A stretch of DNA of 64,000 bases from Gari tellinella (Eukaryota; Mollusca; Bivalvia; Cardiida; Psammobiidae): positions 101,363,038 through 101,427,037 of the forward strand of contig OV277856.1 of assembly GCA_922989275.2 (NCBI GenBank). The letters are read 5' to 3'. Positions 1 through 12,557 of this stretch are shown here, piece after piece. Position numbers and translations under genes: made by a program. The notes under the pieces are model-generated. The model was given only the letters and a program-made list of their open reading frames with translations. It did no database searches and was not told the origin of the DNA. Positions within the stretch are counted from its first letter, which is position 1; every line of letters begins with the position of its first letter.

Positions 1-1199
1 CGTTGCAATGCTACATTTCAAATATCCAAGCTCTAGGCCTCAAGGTTTGGCACAAGAACATAAACATTAAATGTCTGCACTTTTACTTTTCACACTCTCA
101 TCATTCTCACACAAAATTATAATCTGAAAAATATCAAATCACGTTTACAAATGCGTCATCGTGTAGTCTATACATTTTTTGCGATTTTGGGACCCACTTT
201 GTCTATGGTTTGTACCCATAAGTATATCAAAAGTCCCTCAAACCAAATGTACAGTTCCTTTATCGTGTTAGTATAGTATGAAACGAAGGATAAATCGCAA
301 AATATAGGGAAAACGTTTACCAGTGATTTGATAACACTCGTTGCATGTGTCCAACGAACAAAGGGTTGCCTAAGACGGCTTACACATTTTAACACCATAC
401 ATCACTATTTAGGTGCATCTTTATATTTAGTACGAGTGTTAGCCGTGCCTTCCAAAACAAAATTGTTTCACAATCTGATGATATTTTCTGAACGAAAATG
501 CAAATAGTTAAACTCTGAGAGTTGTTGCAGTCAAGGCATATTGCCAACGACAATAACATAGCGTGCCAAAATCATTCCAATGGATTCCATGTGTGAGATC
601 CGTCTAAAGACCCCAAACCTTCTCAAACCCATCCAAACCTCCCAAAACCACTTTTCAAAGCAACGTTTCCATATTTTAGCAGATGATAGCTTAATGCAGG
701 CTGAAAGTAAAGCAGGATGCGCCTTAGGGGGCATTTCGCTTTACTTTCAACCTGCTTCAATTGATACCTGTCCTCAAAACCAGGAATATACTATTGGATA
801 ATGGGTTAATATCTAGAAGTAACTGCGTATAGCTATCTTAAGTTTTGTACGAGTTGCTCCCCTTGAAATAAACAAAATGGTGTATTTAATTTTAATTTAG
901 CATTTTTATTATTATTATTTTAGTGCAAATTCGCCATTTATAAGCTTTATTTGATAATATATTAAGGAATAAAAGTAGTTTGGTTTGATTGTTAAGCAGT
1001 TTAGGCAGGTTTGGAGAGGTTTGGAGTGGTTTGGGAAGGTTTGGTCTTTTAGACGGACCCGATTGCGTGTAGACAAAACATGTTTGATCATTTTTCGTGC
1101 AACACGTCAGTAGTTTAACCACTTGGCGGAAAAGGTAATGTACAATCATTATTCAAATGAAAAGACATACGTTAAATTTAATGGATCGTGTATATTCTA

Positions 1200-3040
1200 G
1201 TAGGTTGCGTAGAATATTAATTCTAATCTAATTTACTTCATTAATAAAATCTAAAACCTTAATGTTTTAGAACTCCAAACGTTCAGTGTTGCAACGACCA
1301 TTGCGTTTGTAATTGAAAGTTTAATCAAAATCAGTTTAATCAGTTCCGGCTTATTCACATCTGTCTAGCAACCAATTTTGTCATTAAATCAAAATATCCA
1401 TGAACTATAAAAAACAAAGTAAGTCTAACTTTCCTGCGACATAAAAGTATCAAACAACACATTGAATAGTTTCTTTATATGTTCGTAATGGTTAAATCTT
1501 AAAATAGAATGGGTGTATAAATGCTAAATATTTGCAGAATATGTCTGCTTTACTCCCAATCCTTGTAATCACATTTAATAAATGTGATTACATGGGAGTT
1601 AAGCAAATTGACCCTTTCATTATCAATAATTATCGCGAGTATTTTACTCCTTCACTGCAATATCTGCGTCTGCTTCAATATTGTATTTTGCAATATCGTT
1701 TCAAAAGTACATGTAGTTTCAATGCAGTATGACTGATGAAATTTTGAAACAAACGAGTCTCAATTAGTTTGGACCCTGGTCAGACGCCACGTTTCGTGAC
1801 GTCTGATCAGGATCCAAACGGTCTTCAAAGCGCCCTTTGTGAAAGAATTAATACCGAAAACTAACTTTATTTTAGGTTATCGTATTTACAATCAATCACA
1901 TTTCTTGGACATAGTCTACTTTTTTGAGCAACATATATCAACAACGTCGTTGTCATCGATCATGGTATTAGCACTTATTATCTTAATCCCGAATGTGCAA
2001 TAAAATTAGGAAAGTAAATAGTAAATGTAAAGCATGTTGACTCGCATTATTTACATTTCATGGTTCTTAATATATCAACCAACACCTCTAAATGTAATAA
2101 ATCACGCAACCGACACGTGTAATTTAGCCGTCAACAATGCAGGGGATGGGATTAAAATTAACTCATTGACCTCTAATAGTTTCAACAATATATTTCAAAC
2201 TTACAAGCAGGGGTAGACTCTGAGCAAGTTGCTCTTGTATGAGCCCTCTAAGCAGGGTATATGATGTTTGCATAGTACAAGTGTACTCTTCACATGTACC
2301 CTGTTAGTTATTGAAGAGTGCACTTGTCGCTATGGTTGAGTTTGTTTAAATAATCATAGAAAATACCATTAAATTGCGTAAACTAGGATTTAAACCATAT
2401 GTAGTGCACTAGTACATGTTTAACCACGAATTGACACACTTATACCGTGGTCAATATTACCATAAGCAAGGTCATATATTACACTCGCTTTTTGGGGAGG
2501 GTCGAATCTAACGTTGTGAGACCTTGTGACCCGACCCAATTACCTTATGTATATGGAAATAAAATATGTTTAAACTAAACTTGTTTTGACTAACAGTTTC
2601 TTCAGTCGAAATTGTTTACTCGTATTCGATAGAATTGACATTATTACTACATACACAGTTTAACAAACTACTCAACTGAGAACAAAATACGTTGTTGAAC
2701 TTTTAAAAAATTCAACAAATCTTGCAACAAACATTAATATATAATAATGTGTGTAAATTGAAATAAGTTCCGTCCGATTAAGGATTATTATGATGTTTAG
2801 AGCTTTATGATATTCCTGAAATATATATTTTGGTTCAAATGAGGTTTGCCCGGTTTAAATTAAGATTCCAATGAAAATCTGTAAAATATTGATCAAAGAT
2901 AACTGATTATATTTGAGATTGGTTTTTGAGTCTGTGTATACTTCTTGTCGGAGTAGGCTTCAAACTGATTACATGACTTTCTCTCAGTAAGATAAATTGT
3001 CTTCTTTCTAAAATATGAATTTAAAGTATTTTGACTTAGA
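1200..3040. other. No gene seen; minor hairpins
   Basis: AT-rich unique sequence. It holds a TTAA-2 core at 1767-1820 and a TTAA-4-like hairpin near 2275-2330 (ACAAGTGTACTCTTC / GAAGAGTGCACTTGT). Confidence 0.5.
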
Positions 3041-3049
3041 ATAATGAAA

Positions 3050-3125
3050 TGAGTGTTAAACAGTTTGGATCCGGATCAGACACCGCGTAACGCGGCGTCA
3101 GATCAGGATCCAAACTGTTTGCAAA
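3050..3125 (+). repeat. TTAA-2 core hairpin
   Basis: AACAGTTTGGATCCGGATCA pairs with its complement around CCGCGTAACGCGG. Similar isolated cores occur at 1767-1820, 7164-7230, 23204-23255, 28753-28822, 38297-38355, 47225-47280 and 59585-59650. The outer parts of these copies are degraded. Confidence 0.75.
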
Positions 3126-4411
3126 GAACGATTGTACTCGGGGTAAGGTAGTACAGAGGTTCAGTCATAGTTGCCTTGAATCTTGATCATAATTACAAAA
3201 ATGTAGCATATTTACTACACGACATCAGCTATATATAAGTATAAGTACAAGCATAGCTTGTAATGAAAAAACGTATGTACCGTTATGAGTGTATGCACAT
3301 GCTTGTTTACAGCAGCAAAATACACATTAGTGTCAATGAGTGGTGGTATTTGACACTTACTATGACATAGTTCTTGTTGTCATTCTCAAGTTATATACAG
3401 TAAATTCTTTGATAGCAGCTCGGTTAATAGACGATCTTTACAGACGGTACTTTTTTACTTTTACCCTTAGTTTAGCCTTCAGTAGTGTCATTGCTTCTTC
3501 ATCGAACTGCTGTTGGACATATATTTTGTTTATTGTAACCAATATAGTATCTCACTTTACACAGAATGTCGCAATTACTTTTATTCAAAATAGAGTTTAG
3601 AAGTTAAAGTATGTTTCTATACTGTAAACACTGGTTATGTTAATTTTAATGCAATTCAGCGCTTGTGAGGTACAAATGTCCCTCGATTATAATGTATTAT
3701 GATCTTATAGATTCAGGAAGCCACTGTCGATTGTAAAGGCATCTTGTTTCTCCCATAAGCACATTTTTCGCCAGAGAAAGATAAACAACTTTCTCTCATA
3801 CTCTTTGTTTTATAGAATATGAACTGTATTTATTTGGAAAAATCATTTTAAATAAGTACATGTATTTTGAGAAGATGTCATCAAATAATTACAATCTAAT
3901 TTCTGTTGACTGGCTATATTTTTAAAGTGCCTTAAGGTGTTTGCCTTATTTAAGGCATTTAGTTCCAATATGTAATTAAAGTGTGCTAATTCTCCCACCC
4001 AACCATTTATCACAACTTTTACTTTACTGTGTACTGTTATTATTGCTAATGATAGAAATGAACCACAGTTCTGTTTACGAGAGAAAAGTATCAGCAGATT
4101 ATTTATAAAAAAAAAAAATACTTAGTCCTGCATGGCTTCACGCAGCGAGTACTCATTTGGATCAAGCAGTTTGTGAAAGATTTTTGTTCTGTCATTTTAT
4201 ATGAAATAGCATAATTTGGTAAGTACATGTATAGCATTTTCATGCTCAAAATTTAAAGTAACTTATTCTCGATGACACTTTCATTTGCAAACTGTTTGGG
4301 TGAAGATTTGTCTGACAATCCTATACATTATTTTCATTAGACTATGTGTTTGCGAGAAGACATTCCTTCATGAATATAAGTTTACTGTATGACGATATAT
4401 TTACAAGTTTA

Positions 4412-4620
4412 TACAGTAAAACCTCTCTATTACAACAACCAAATTGTGTTAATTATTATGTGTTTACGACAGGTGACTGCTTAAAACGAAGTAACAGTAA
4501 AACAGAAAGTTCCTTTGGGAGCTATCTGTTTTACTTTCCCTTAGCTTTAAGCTGTCACCTGTATTTTATAAAATCCATTAGCCCCCTATTAGTGGTCGTA
4601 ATAGAGATATTTTTCTGTAT
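4412..4620 (+). mobile_element. TA-2 MITE
   Basis: Ends TACAGTAAAACCTCTCTATT and its imperfect complement (GGTCGTAATAGAGATATTTT..). The centre is a long hairpin in which GACAGGTGAC...AAAGTTCCTTTGGG pairs with its complement. TA at both ends. The 119-codon frame covering it is not a gene. Confidence 0.8.
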
Positions 4621-6256
4621 TGTCAAGGCCTTATTTCACGTATTTTATTGTTTGCATATGGCAAATGACACTTGTTGTTGCGGGTTGCAAATACAATTGA
4701 GTTGAGTTGATAGCAGGTCAGTTACTGTTAGACATGTTCTTACACCACGATGACAGTAAAAGGGTTATAAGTTTTATTGAAGTTTGTTTGTTTGTTGTGT
4801 CAGGAACTTGGTAACTTTGCAGGAAAACAATGCAATTCAATTTTAACTCTTCGTTGCTAAATTAACATCTTTTTCATAATGGAATTATTTGTAAACTTAA
4901 TTGTAAAGCCATTTTAACTCACGAAACCTTAACACGGGAGTCAAACAGTTTGAATCATAGTCAGACTCCATGTTTAACGGCGTATAATCTACACCCAATC
5001 AAATTGCAAAGTCTAGTATAATGGCGATTAGCAGTCGAAGGCTTAATTTTGAAAGGGTCAAATTTTGATTTTCATTGTGATCAACCGTGCACTTAGAAAA
5101 CGGCATCTAGATTCTACATGGTTTCACTCCAGTTGTATCTATTTAACACATACAACCATAGCTACGAGTATACTCGTAATTGAAATATGGTGCACACTGA
5201 AATAGTTTTTCCTCTGCAAACGGTGTATACCCAGATCAGAGAGCTCCTGTTTGTCATTTTGCGATAAATTGTAAATAACAACCATAGTCAAAATGGACTA
5301 TACTTTACTGAAAATTGGCATTTTCCTTTTGAAGTTTCAGGGGGGGGTTGACTGAATATTGTTTTAAGAAGTACATTCCTTTATATAAAATGTCGCGACT
5401 GGTCTCTCGTAGCTTCTCTATTTGCAATTATAGTTCACTGCATATTTTCTGGACATGACTCATAAACATAAACTGATGTTATGGTATGATCGTACAAATA
5501 TTTCTAGGGCAGTTATAGCTCTACACATGTAATATTACATTGTATAATATGCACATTACTTACTAATTAAGAATTATATATTTAAATTTCTTCTTTCAAA
5601 GTATGATTTATAAGAATTTTTGTTTTACTTTGCACGCAATATACTTATTTAGAAAATTATAACCTGTATACACTATATTTATGAGGCTTAATTTGAAAAT
5701 GAAATTAAAGTATTTCAGATTAAATATTTTAGGTACTTCATATTTTTTAAATGTCGTAAATTCAAATTATCTTAAGACTAAGGTCAGCATTTAGTTGCCA
5801 TAAAAGGCCAGCCTCGGTCCAAATTGAACACATTACATTATGTATCATGTTAAAATAGAAACAGTTTGTGTTTAAACCATTTAAGATGAGGATAAAACGT
5901 CTAATAAAACTCTTTATGAATTGTAAATGAATTCCAGAACGGTCACATTAAAATATATATAAATTAATGTAAGTACAAACCAAACATGGACATGTATACA
6001 AGTTGTAAAGGATTGTTTAACAAACCTCGTTTTGAACGACCGAGAAAAAGATGAACATATCCAAAAAGTGCGTGTTTGGAATGCAATAGACAAATTAAAA
6101 AAACGTACAAAAGCTTCGAAACGCTGTGAAGGCACCGTGAAAGCATAATTTCATAATCTGTACAAATATGTGCATTTATTATTTGCAGATGAAGACAACA
6201 ATATCTAAAACGAATATTTTAAGGAAAACAACTGTACGTTTGTGTTCAATTTAATG

Positions 6257-6613
6257 TACAGTGCTCCTTGTCTACAACAATACCCAATGGAAGACACAGA
6301 TTGCGTGGTTGTTCGGAGCGAGTTGTTATAGGGAGAGAAATTAGCTTACATTTGCAAACAGCTTGAATCCAGATCAGACACCTAGTAACGCGGCGTCTAA
6401 TCTGGATTCAAGCTGTTTGTCACTCATCATTATTACTTTTCTGTCAAAAGGTCCAGTACGTAAATTTGAGAAAAACAGTAGACGACACTTAAGCAGACGT
6501 TATTGCAACAGACATAAGATTGGAAATAATTGTCTTGTTTGTGAACAGCGGCAAACGTTGTTATAAGGAGGCAAACGTTGTTCAGAGGGCCGTTGTGGGG
6601 AGGGAGCACTGTA
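6257..6613 (+). mobile_element. TA-3 MITE (357 bp)
   Basis: Begins TACAGTGCTCCTTGTCTACA and ends GGGAGGGAGCACTGTA. The central hairpin, GCTTGAATCCAGATCAGAC..., pairs with GTCTAATCTGGATTCAAGC and so shares the GATCAGAC core with TA-1 and TTAA-2 on a different arm. The right third repeats GTTGTTCGGAGGG-type motifs. Confidence 0.85.
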
Positions 6614-6790
6614 GTTCAAATATATTTGTTAACTTTTTTTTTCGTTAATATTTTGCATAGAACATGGTACTATTCTCTTTTTAAATCATTTTGCCTCGGC
6701 TCTGTATAGTATTTAGATTAACCTGGTACAATGTTTTGAGATAACTCCCAATATTGTCATCGGCATTCGACACTCATCTCGCCATCGTTC

Positions 6791-7040
6791 TACAGTGGAG
6801 AATCTGTTATTCTTTCCCGTTTAAACGCAATCGTACGCAAACGCAAAGCACTAAAACGTAGAAAAGAACAACGTTTGGACAATTCTGATAATCCTTGTTT
6901 ATCTTGGTGGCAAACAGTTTGGAGCCTGATCAGACGCCGGGTTACCCGGCGTCTGATCTGGCTCCAAACTGTTTGCACTGCAAATAATAGTTTTAGCGTA
7001 AACGCGTTTATTGGGAAAGAATAACAGATTCTCCACTGTA
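6791..7040 (+). mobile_element. TA-1 MITE, full length (250 bp)
   Basis: Terminal inverted repeats begin TACAGTGGAGAATCTGTTAT and include TA at both ends. The centre is a near-perfect hairpin, TTTGGAGCCTGATCAGACGCC with its complement around CGGGTTACCCG. The two sub-terminal regions differ: GTTTAAACGCAAACG on one side, GCGTAAACGCGTTTATTGGG on the other. TIRs and TA flanks fit a non-autonomous Tc1/mariner or pogo-type element. This orientation is called + for the family. Confidence 0.9.
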
Positions 7041-7607
7041 ATGCAGAAACACCATTCTTATCATTCTGAATTGTCGTTTGTTTCAAACATAATTATCGTC
7101 GGCGAAAATAAATCAAAAATAAGTTTGAAGCATTTTACAATAAAGAATGGTTGAAAATGAGTGGCAAATAGTTTTGGTTCCTGATCAGACAACGCGTTAC
7201 GCGGCGTCTGATCTGGGAACAAACAGTTTGGAAATGTAAGCCAAGTCGCGCTTACTTTGAGAAGGGTTAACTTAAGTTTAACTTGATGGGAACCAATACC
7301 GATGTAATTTTCTACGTTTTATTGTAATGCGTTTGCGTTTCGTTTGCACTAAAACGAGAAAGAATAACGTCATCTCTACTGTGCGTATACTAAACAAAAC
7401 AATAAGCACGATTCCAAGTAGTGGTGTATACCATAAATATTGTACATGTACAGTATAGCCCAATGTTAACCGCTCAATGCAATATGGCTCGTTCAATCAC
7501 AGGTATTCGTGTATGCCGTTTATCGTAGTCCGTGTACAGTATATAGTATATGTTTTACTTACCGCAGCTTTAGGGTAACGCGTTTCCTATCAAAGTATGC
7601 TCAATTA

Positions 7608-7998
7608 AATACGAAAGACTCAAGCAGGAAACGTAACACAAACAATACACCCACCTCTCAAGCAGAACACACACACACACAGTCATACCACAACAAACAC
7701 ACACACACACACACACACGCAATACCATTCCTTCATCTACACACTAAATAGAAAACAACACGCAAGACAAACATAAAGCAAAGTGAATATAGGAGCCCGC
7801 CTTGGTACGGTCAGTAGCAATCAATAATTAACTATAAATTAATTAATTATTAACAACCACTGGGGGGGTTAAACCTGGGTTTAGGGGTGCCCAACCTCAC
7901 ACTTATCTCCTATATTCACCTATAAAGACAAACAGTGTACATAAAATATAAAACCTGTTCCACAACCTCACAATCAAAAAGACCGCCAGCACAGTAAG
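7608..7998 (-). mobile_element. 5'-truncated 3' UTR copy of the Naiad-like element
   Basis: The reverse complement matches 59094-59475 almost base for base, including the 13-bp paired ends of the UTR hairpin, the AATTAATT-rich loop, a CA-rich simple repeat (about 7668-7720) and the 3'-terminal TGAGTCTTTCGTATTTA. Similarity stops sharply at about 7608, the retroelement 3' end, and at about 7998, the 5' truncation. This is the footprint expected of incomplete reverse transcription. The open reading frame across the CA repeat (7509-7751) is accidental. Confidence 0.85.
7668..7722 (+). repeat. (CA)n simple repeat
   Basis: Interrupted ACACAC run within the truncated Naiad-like 3' UTR. The intact copy has a TG-rich run at the matching place (about 59370-59415). 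Confidence 0.85.
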
Positions 7999-8334
7999 TA
8001 ACAATGTTACTTAGTGGTTGAAATTATTTTTGACCAATGAGAGTTGAGTATTTTTGAAAAAAATTCGAGGATTCTATTTTTTAAGTCAGTACTATCAAAC
8101 ACTAACCAACGACTAAAATATTTAATCCTGCGCATGCGTATTTGGGTTGATTCGCAGGTGTTTCTTTGGGTGCGGCCGTCAGAAGTACTAGTGGCGGTAA
8201 ATGTCAATTTCCTTTGACATCTCTTTGTCGGTACTATTTAAAAAGGGTGTTTCGGGAAGAACAAACGTTTTGTTACTCCCAATTGACGGTATAGCTCTTT
8301 GTCGGTACCAACAAAATAATTTCAACCACTAAAG

Positions 8335-8437
8335 TGGTTAGTGTCTATTAGTCTATTTTAACAAAAGATTAAAAGTCGCTCGGGTGCCCCTCGCTTGACT
8401 TTTAATTTTTGTTAAAATCGACTAATAGACACCAACC
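8335..8437. repeat. Palindromic element (hairpin of about 45-bp arms)
   Basis: TTAGTGTCTATTAGTCTATT pairs with its complement ending 8437; the loop TCGGGTGCCCCT is GC-rich. It directly follows another palindrome whose arms AGTGGTTGAAATTATTTTTG and its complement lie at 8008-8033 and 8309-8334. Confidence 0.8.
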
Positions 8438-8481
8438 TATACATAATGTTGCTGGAGCTCAATCCCAAATAGAAACAAAAG

Positions 8482-8694
8482 TACAGTAAAACCTCTTAAT
8501 TACAACCACAAAAGTGTGTTAAGTGTTAGATGTTTACGACAGGTGACGACTACTTAAACTAAGGTGGCAATAAGACAGAAAGCTCCTTAAGGAGCTTTCT
8601 GTTTTTACTGCCACCTTGCTTTAAGCTGTCACCTGTCTATTAAACTATCAATAAGCATTCGTTTTAGTTGTTACTATAGAGACGTTTTACTGTA
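8482..8694 (+). mobile_element. TA-2 MITE
   Basis: Well-preserved copy. The centre AGACAGAAAGCTCC/TTAAGGAGCTTTCTGTTTT and the adjacent AAGGTGGCAATAA...TTACTGCCACCTTGC pair over about 35 bp. Confidence 0.85.
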
Positions 8695-10100
8695 ACTAGC
8701 ATATAGACACAAGTTGCATTCAATGTCAATTCAATTTGCGCATGTTGGATATACATTTCCCTGGATGATAATATAATATATAAGTATGCAACAAATTCAA
8801 GGCGCCACAGTCTATTCTGTAAATCTTACTTTGTCCGTTATCAAATATAACAAGGTATCGATTAGTCCTTAGTTTTCCGAGACCGATTTAACCAATAACC
8901 CCATAAATACGCCTTTTTACGCCTCTAGTTCATTCATCCATTCAGGAAAATAGTTCCAATTTAAACAATTATGAATATGTACCTTCAGAAATATTTTCTA
9001 TATTCTAGCAGATTTTTGCTAAAAGCAGGCTGAAAGTAAAGCAGAATGCGCCGTAAATTCTAGTTATGGCAAAGATAAGGATTAAATACAAAATAAAGCT
9101 TACCCTTTATGATTTGTGTTTGTTAAAACAAATAGCTCTGCTTAAAATCACAAATGCATTTATTATACTTCTATACATGCAAATAGTTTACCTCAGTCAC
9201 TCGTTAGTGTCATGTTCCAATTGGAATAGTCATTTGTTGAATAATGTTAATCGGGGATGTATGATGTTGGTGACACAAAAAAGGCTGCTGTCCTTTAACA
9301 ATATGCATAGAAGCTATAGGTTTTTAATTATACATTAGCCTACTTATTGTTGTCTACAAATATTACCGTCTGTACCAATCGGACTTTACTTACAATTTCT
9401 ACAGATAATGACATCAAGTTTCAAGTGGTTAGAGTGCTTATGAGTTGTTCAGTGTCAAATGTTGATCCAAAAGTTTTTAGTAGTTATCAATAGCTCTCTC
9501 GTGTATAAACAAAAGGTGCAACGAAATGCAATTAAGATCATATTTGTACATGGGCATTGACTGATCATAATATTACAAAATGTTATACTCAATATCATCA
9601 GCTGTTTCAATATTTATGTTTTCATCTGAGAAGCGTTAGTGGAATCGTCAAACGGTTTGGATCCTAATCCTGAATAAGTCGTCTTAACCCTTTCCCCCAT
9701 ATAAGCGACTTTAAGCGTGTTTAATTTATTCATCCGCTAAAGAAAATAGTTCCAATTTATAACCTCATGAACAATTACAATAACAAATATCTTAATATAG
9801 CCTAGTTTAAAGTCCCATTGTGTTTTCAGACCTTTTCTTAATGTCTGAAATACAATAACGGCTAATAATAATTTTTGAACATTCTTATGGGCCAAACTGA
9901 TCTATGAAATGATAAAGACGGACCTAAATCACCAAAAAGGGCGATTTAAAATCATAACAAACCGAAAATAGAACGTCTGATATAAACATTACCACACGGC
10001 TTAGTATCACGTGATACAGTAGGATTCAACTTCACTGTGTGCAACCGTTATCTACCTTCGCCCGTCCATCCATCAGTCAGTTAGACTATCACACTTTTTT

Positions 10101-11015
10101 GTCCGCTCTCTAACTCGAATATTTTTTATCCGATCTTCCACAAACTTGCTGAAAATGTTCATTGATATAAAATCAAGGTTTAGTTTGTTTATTACTAAAA
10201 TCGCATAAGGTATTTTTGAGTTATTGCCTGTTTATTAATAAAAAATGACTGTTTCAGTCATTTTTGCACTCTAAAACAAACAGCTTTTATCGGATATTCA
10301 CCAAACATACTGAAAATATTTATTCATATAAAATTTAGGTCTAGTTTGATTATTACTAAAATCGCATGTGGCATATCTGAGTGTTTGCCCTTTATGTATT
10401 AGAAATGACTGTTTTCAGCAAATTTTGCTCTCCAACACAAATACTTTTTTTTTAATCTTCACCAAACTTGCTAGAAATTTTCATTAATATAAAATCAAGG
10501 TTAGGTTTGATTCCTACTAAAATCGCATGAGGCATGTTGGAGTAATAGCCCTTTAATTATTAAAAAATGGTTGTTTCAGCCTTTTTTGCTCTCTAACACA
10601 AAGAGTTTTCATCGGATCTTCACAAAAATGCTTTATTTATATAAAATCTAGGTCCAGTGTGATTATTACTAAAGTCCCATAAGGATTATCTTAGTTATTG
10701 CCCTTTATGTATTAAAAAGGACTGTTTCACCATTTTTTGCTCTCTAACACAAATACTTTTTTTCCTTGACCTAGATTTAATACTAATTCACGTTGTCAGC
10801 AAGTTTGGTGAAGATCCAATAAAAAGTGTTTGTGTTAGAGAGCAGAAAATGCTGAAACAGTCATTTTTTAATTATTCAAGGACAATAACTCAGACATGCC
10901 TTATGCGATTTTGCTACTTATTGAACCTGACCTAGATTCTATACTAATAAACATTTGTAGAAAGATTGGTGAAGATCAAAAAAGAAGTGTTTGAATTAGA
11001 GAGCGGACAAGGCTG
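10101..11015. repeat. Tandem array of about 160-bp units with an inverted end
   Basis: GCTCTCTAACACAAA-type landmarks recur near 10104, 10269, 10427, 10588 and 10738. Each unit also has TCTTCACCAAACTTGC, ATTACTAAAATCGCAT and AATGACTGTTTCAG. From about 10765 the same unit appears inverted (GTTAGAGAGCAGAAAATGC; CTTATGCGATTTTG) for roughly 1.5 units, so the array can fold back. Confidence 0.85.
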
Positions 11016-11070
11016 AACCGCTTACCCATGGTGAATAATATGTTTACGTTGTCACTGGATCAAGTAGTGT

Positions 11071-11283
11071 TTAACCCTGTGCCCATTGGTCGTAACTTTA
11101 CGGGAGTTTACAAACTGTTTGAATCTAGAAAGACGCCGCGTGACGCGGCGTCTCATCTGGATCCAAACTGTTTGACACTCGTCTTAAGGTTTGTTTAATT
11201 AAAACAATGCATAAATCTAAACTGAACAAATTTTGCAGACGACAATGTCAAAGCAGACGTCTGTGCAGCAGAATAAGGGTTAA
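11071..11283 (+). mobile_element. TTAA-2 MITE (213 bp)
   Basis: TTAACCCTGTGCCCATTGG to AGCAGAATAAGGGTTAA. The hairpin AGACGCCGCGTGACGCGGCGTCT is flanked by diverged GAATCTAG / GGATCC arms. Confidence 0.75.
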
Positions 11284-11689
11284 CAGGGTAATTCTCAGTG
11301 CTCCAGCTATACACATGTAACCGGGAGTAATCTGAACTAATCTAACATTTTCTCACTCATTTCAGCACCGAATGCTATGGTGTTACTACTGATTAAACCG
11401 TCTCTTCGGGGCAATTTTGATGAGTATGACACCATTGGGTTTAAAAGCAGAAATAAAGATTTTAGTTTTTTCGAAATACTTCCGTTATCTGGAGCCCTGT
11501 ATTTACAGAGTTGTCCTTCTTTCCATTCACAAGGGAGGCTTTTTAATTTGTGCAGCACAAAAATATTATAAATAAAATTTAAAAATCGAATTTCTTAGAT
11601 AAAGCCGGTTTTTGTGAAAGAATCGCGTCCTACGTAGTTCAAAAGGGACCCCAAACAACCGTTTTATGCAGGTTTCTCAAAAACACAAT

Positions 11690-11815
11690 GCGACTTTAAA
11701 GAAGGCTGCAAGTAAAGCAGAATGTGCCTTAAGGCACATTCTGCTTTACTTTCAACCTGCTTTAAGTGATCACCTGTATGTAATGTTATAAACAGATTAT
11801 TGGGTAAAGGGTTAA
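11690..11815 (+). mobile_element. TTAA-1 MITE, right part
   Basis: Central hairpin (AGTAAAGCAGAATGTGCC with its complement, 11711-11758) and right terminus GGGTAAAGGGTTAA; the left terminus is not seen. Other one-sided TTAA-1 remnants lie at about 660-808, 8888-9062, 9690-9840, 11940-12000, 12605-12680, 36655-36700, 37018-37085 and 60041-60130. Confidence 0.7.
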
Positions 11816-12082
11816 CTAGATCTGCACTGTGTATCACACTTTAAGATTTAGTGAGACAGACCCCTCGAAAGTTAGCTGAAAACTGATTATTAGTCATTAA
11901 ATCGAATTGCCGCGTACAACTTTGGTATTGTAAGGATTTAACCCATTCTTCCATCAATGCACATTTTTACGTCGCTAATTAGTTCCATAGGGAAACGTAG
12001 TCATCACGTCGGACGTTCTAAACATTAAATAAACAAGACCTTGCCAGCATCTTTAAATATGTTACAGTGAGAAGACGTTAAA

Positions 12083-12332
12083 TACAGTGGAGAATCTATT
12101 ATTCTTTCCCGTTTAAACGCAAACGTACGCAAACGCATGGCACTAAAACGTAGAAAAGTACAACTTTTGGACAATTCTGATAATTCATGTTTATCTTGGT
12201 GGCAAACAGTTTGGAGCCTGATCAGACGCCGGGTTACCCGGCGTCTGATCTGGCTCCAAATTGTTTGCACTGCAAATAATAGTTTTAGCGTAAACGCGTT
12301 TATTGGGAAAGAATAACAGATTCTCCACTGTA
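12083..12332 (+). mobile_element. TA-1 MITE, full length (250 bp)
   Basis: Complete copy with both TIRs. Its right TA is directly abutted by the left part of a diverged relative (12332-12557), suggesting insertion at or in that element's end. Confidence 0.9.
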
Positions 12333-12557
12333 TTCTTTCCAAATAAACGTGTTTACGCTGAAAAGTTTATTACTATTGCAAACAGTTTGGAGCCTGGTCA
12401 GACGCCGGATATTACGGCCTCTGATCAGGCTCCAAACTGGTTGTCACTCAGGTTTAAAAAATAGAATTGTCAAAAGTTTCCTTTTTCCTATTTTACTGCA
12501 ATGCGTTTTCGTTTCGTTTGCGTTTAAACGGGAAAGAATAACCACTTCTCCACTGTG
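12332..12557 (-). mobile_element. Diverged TA-1 relative
   Basis: It shares the layout of TA-1 (AAATAAACGTGTTTACGC side, hairpin TTTGGAGCCTGGTCAGACGCC..., GTTTAAACGGGAAAGAATAAC side, ending CTCCACTGT) but has a different spacer and a weaker core. Its left TIR is missing where the full TA-1 copy joins. Confidence 0.75.

Noticed and set aside
4346..4705. 119-codon open frame resembling a membrane protein
   Set aside because: It spans a complete TA-2 MITE, and hydrophobicity comes from T-rich DNA.
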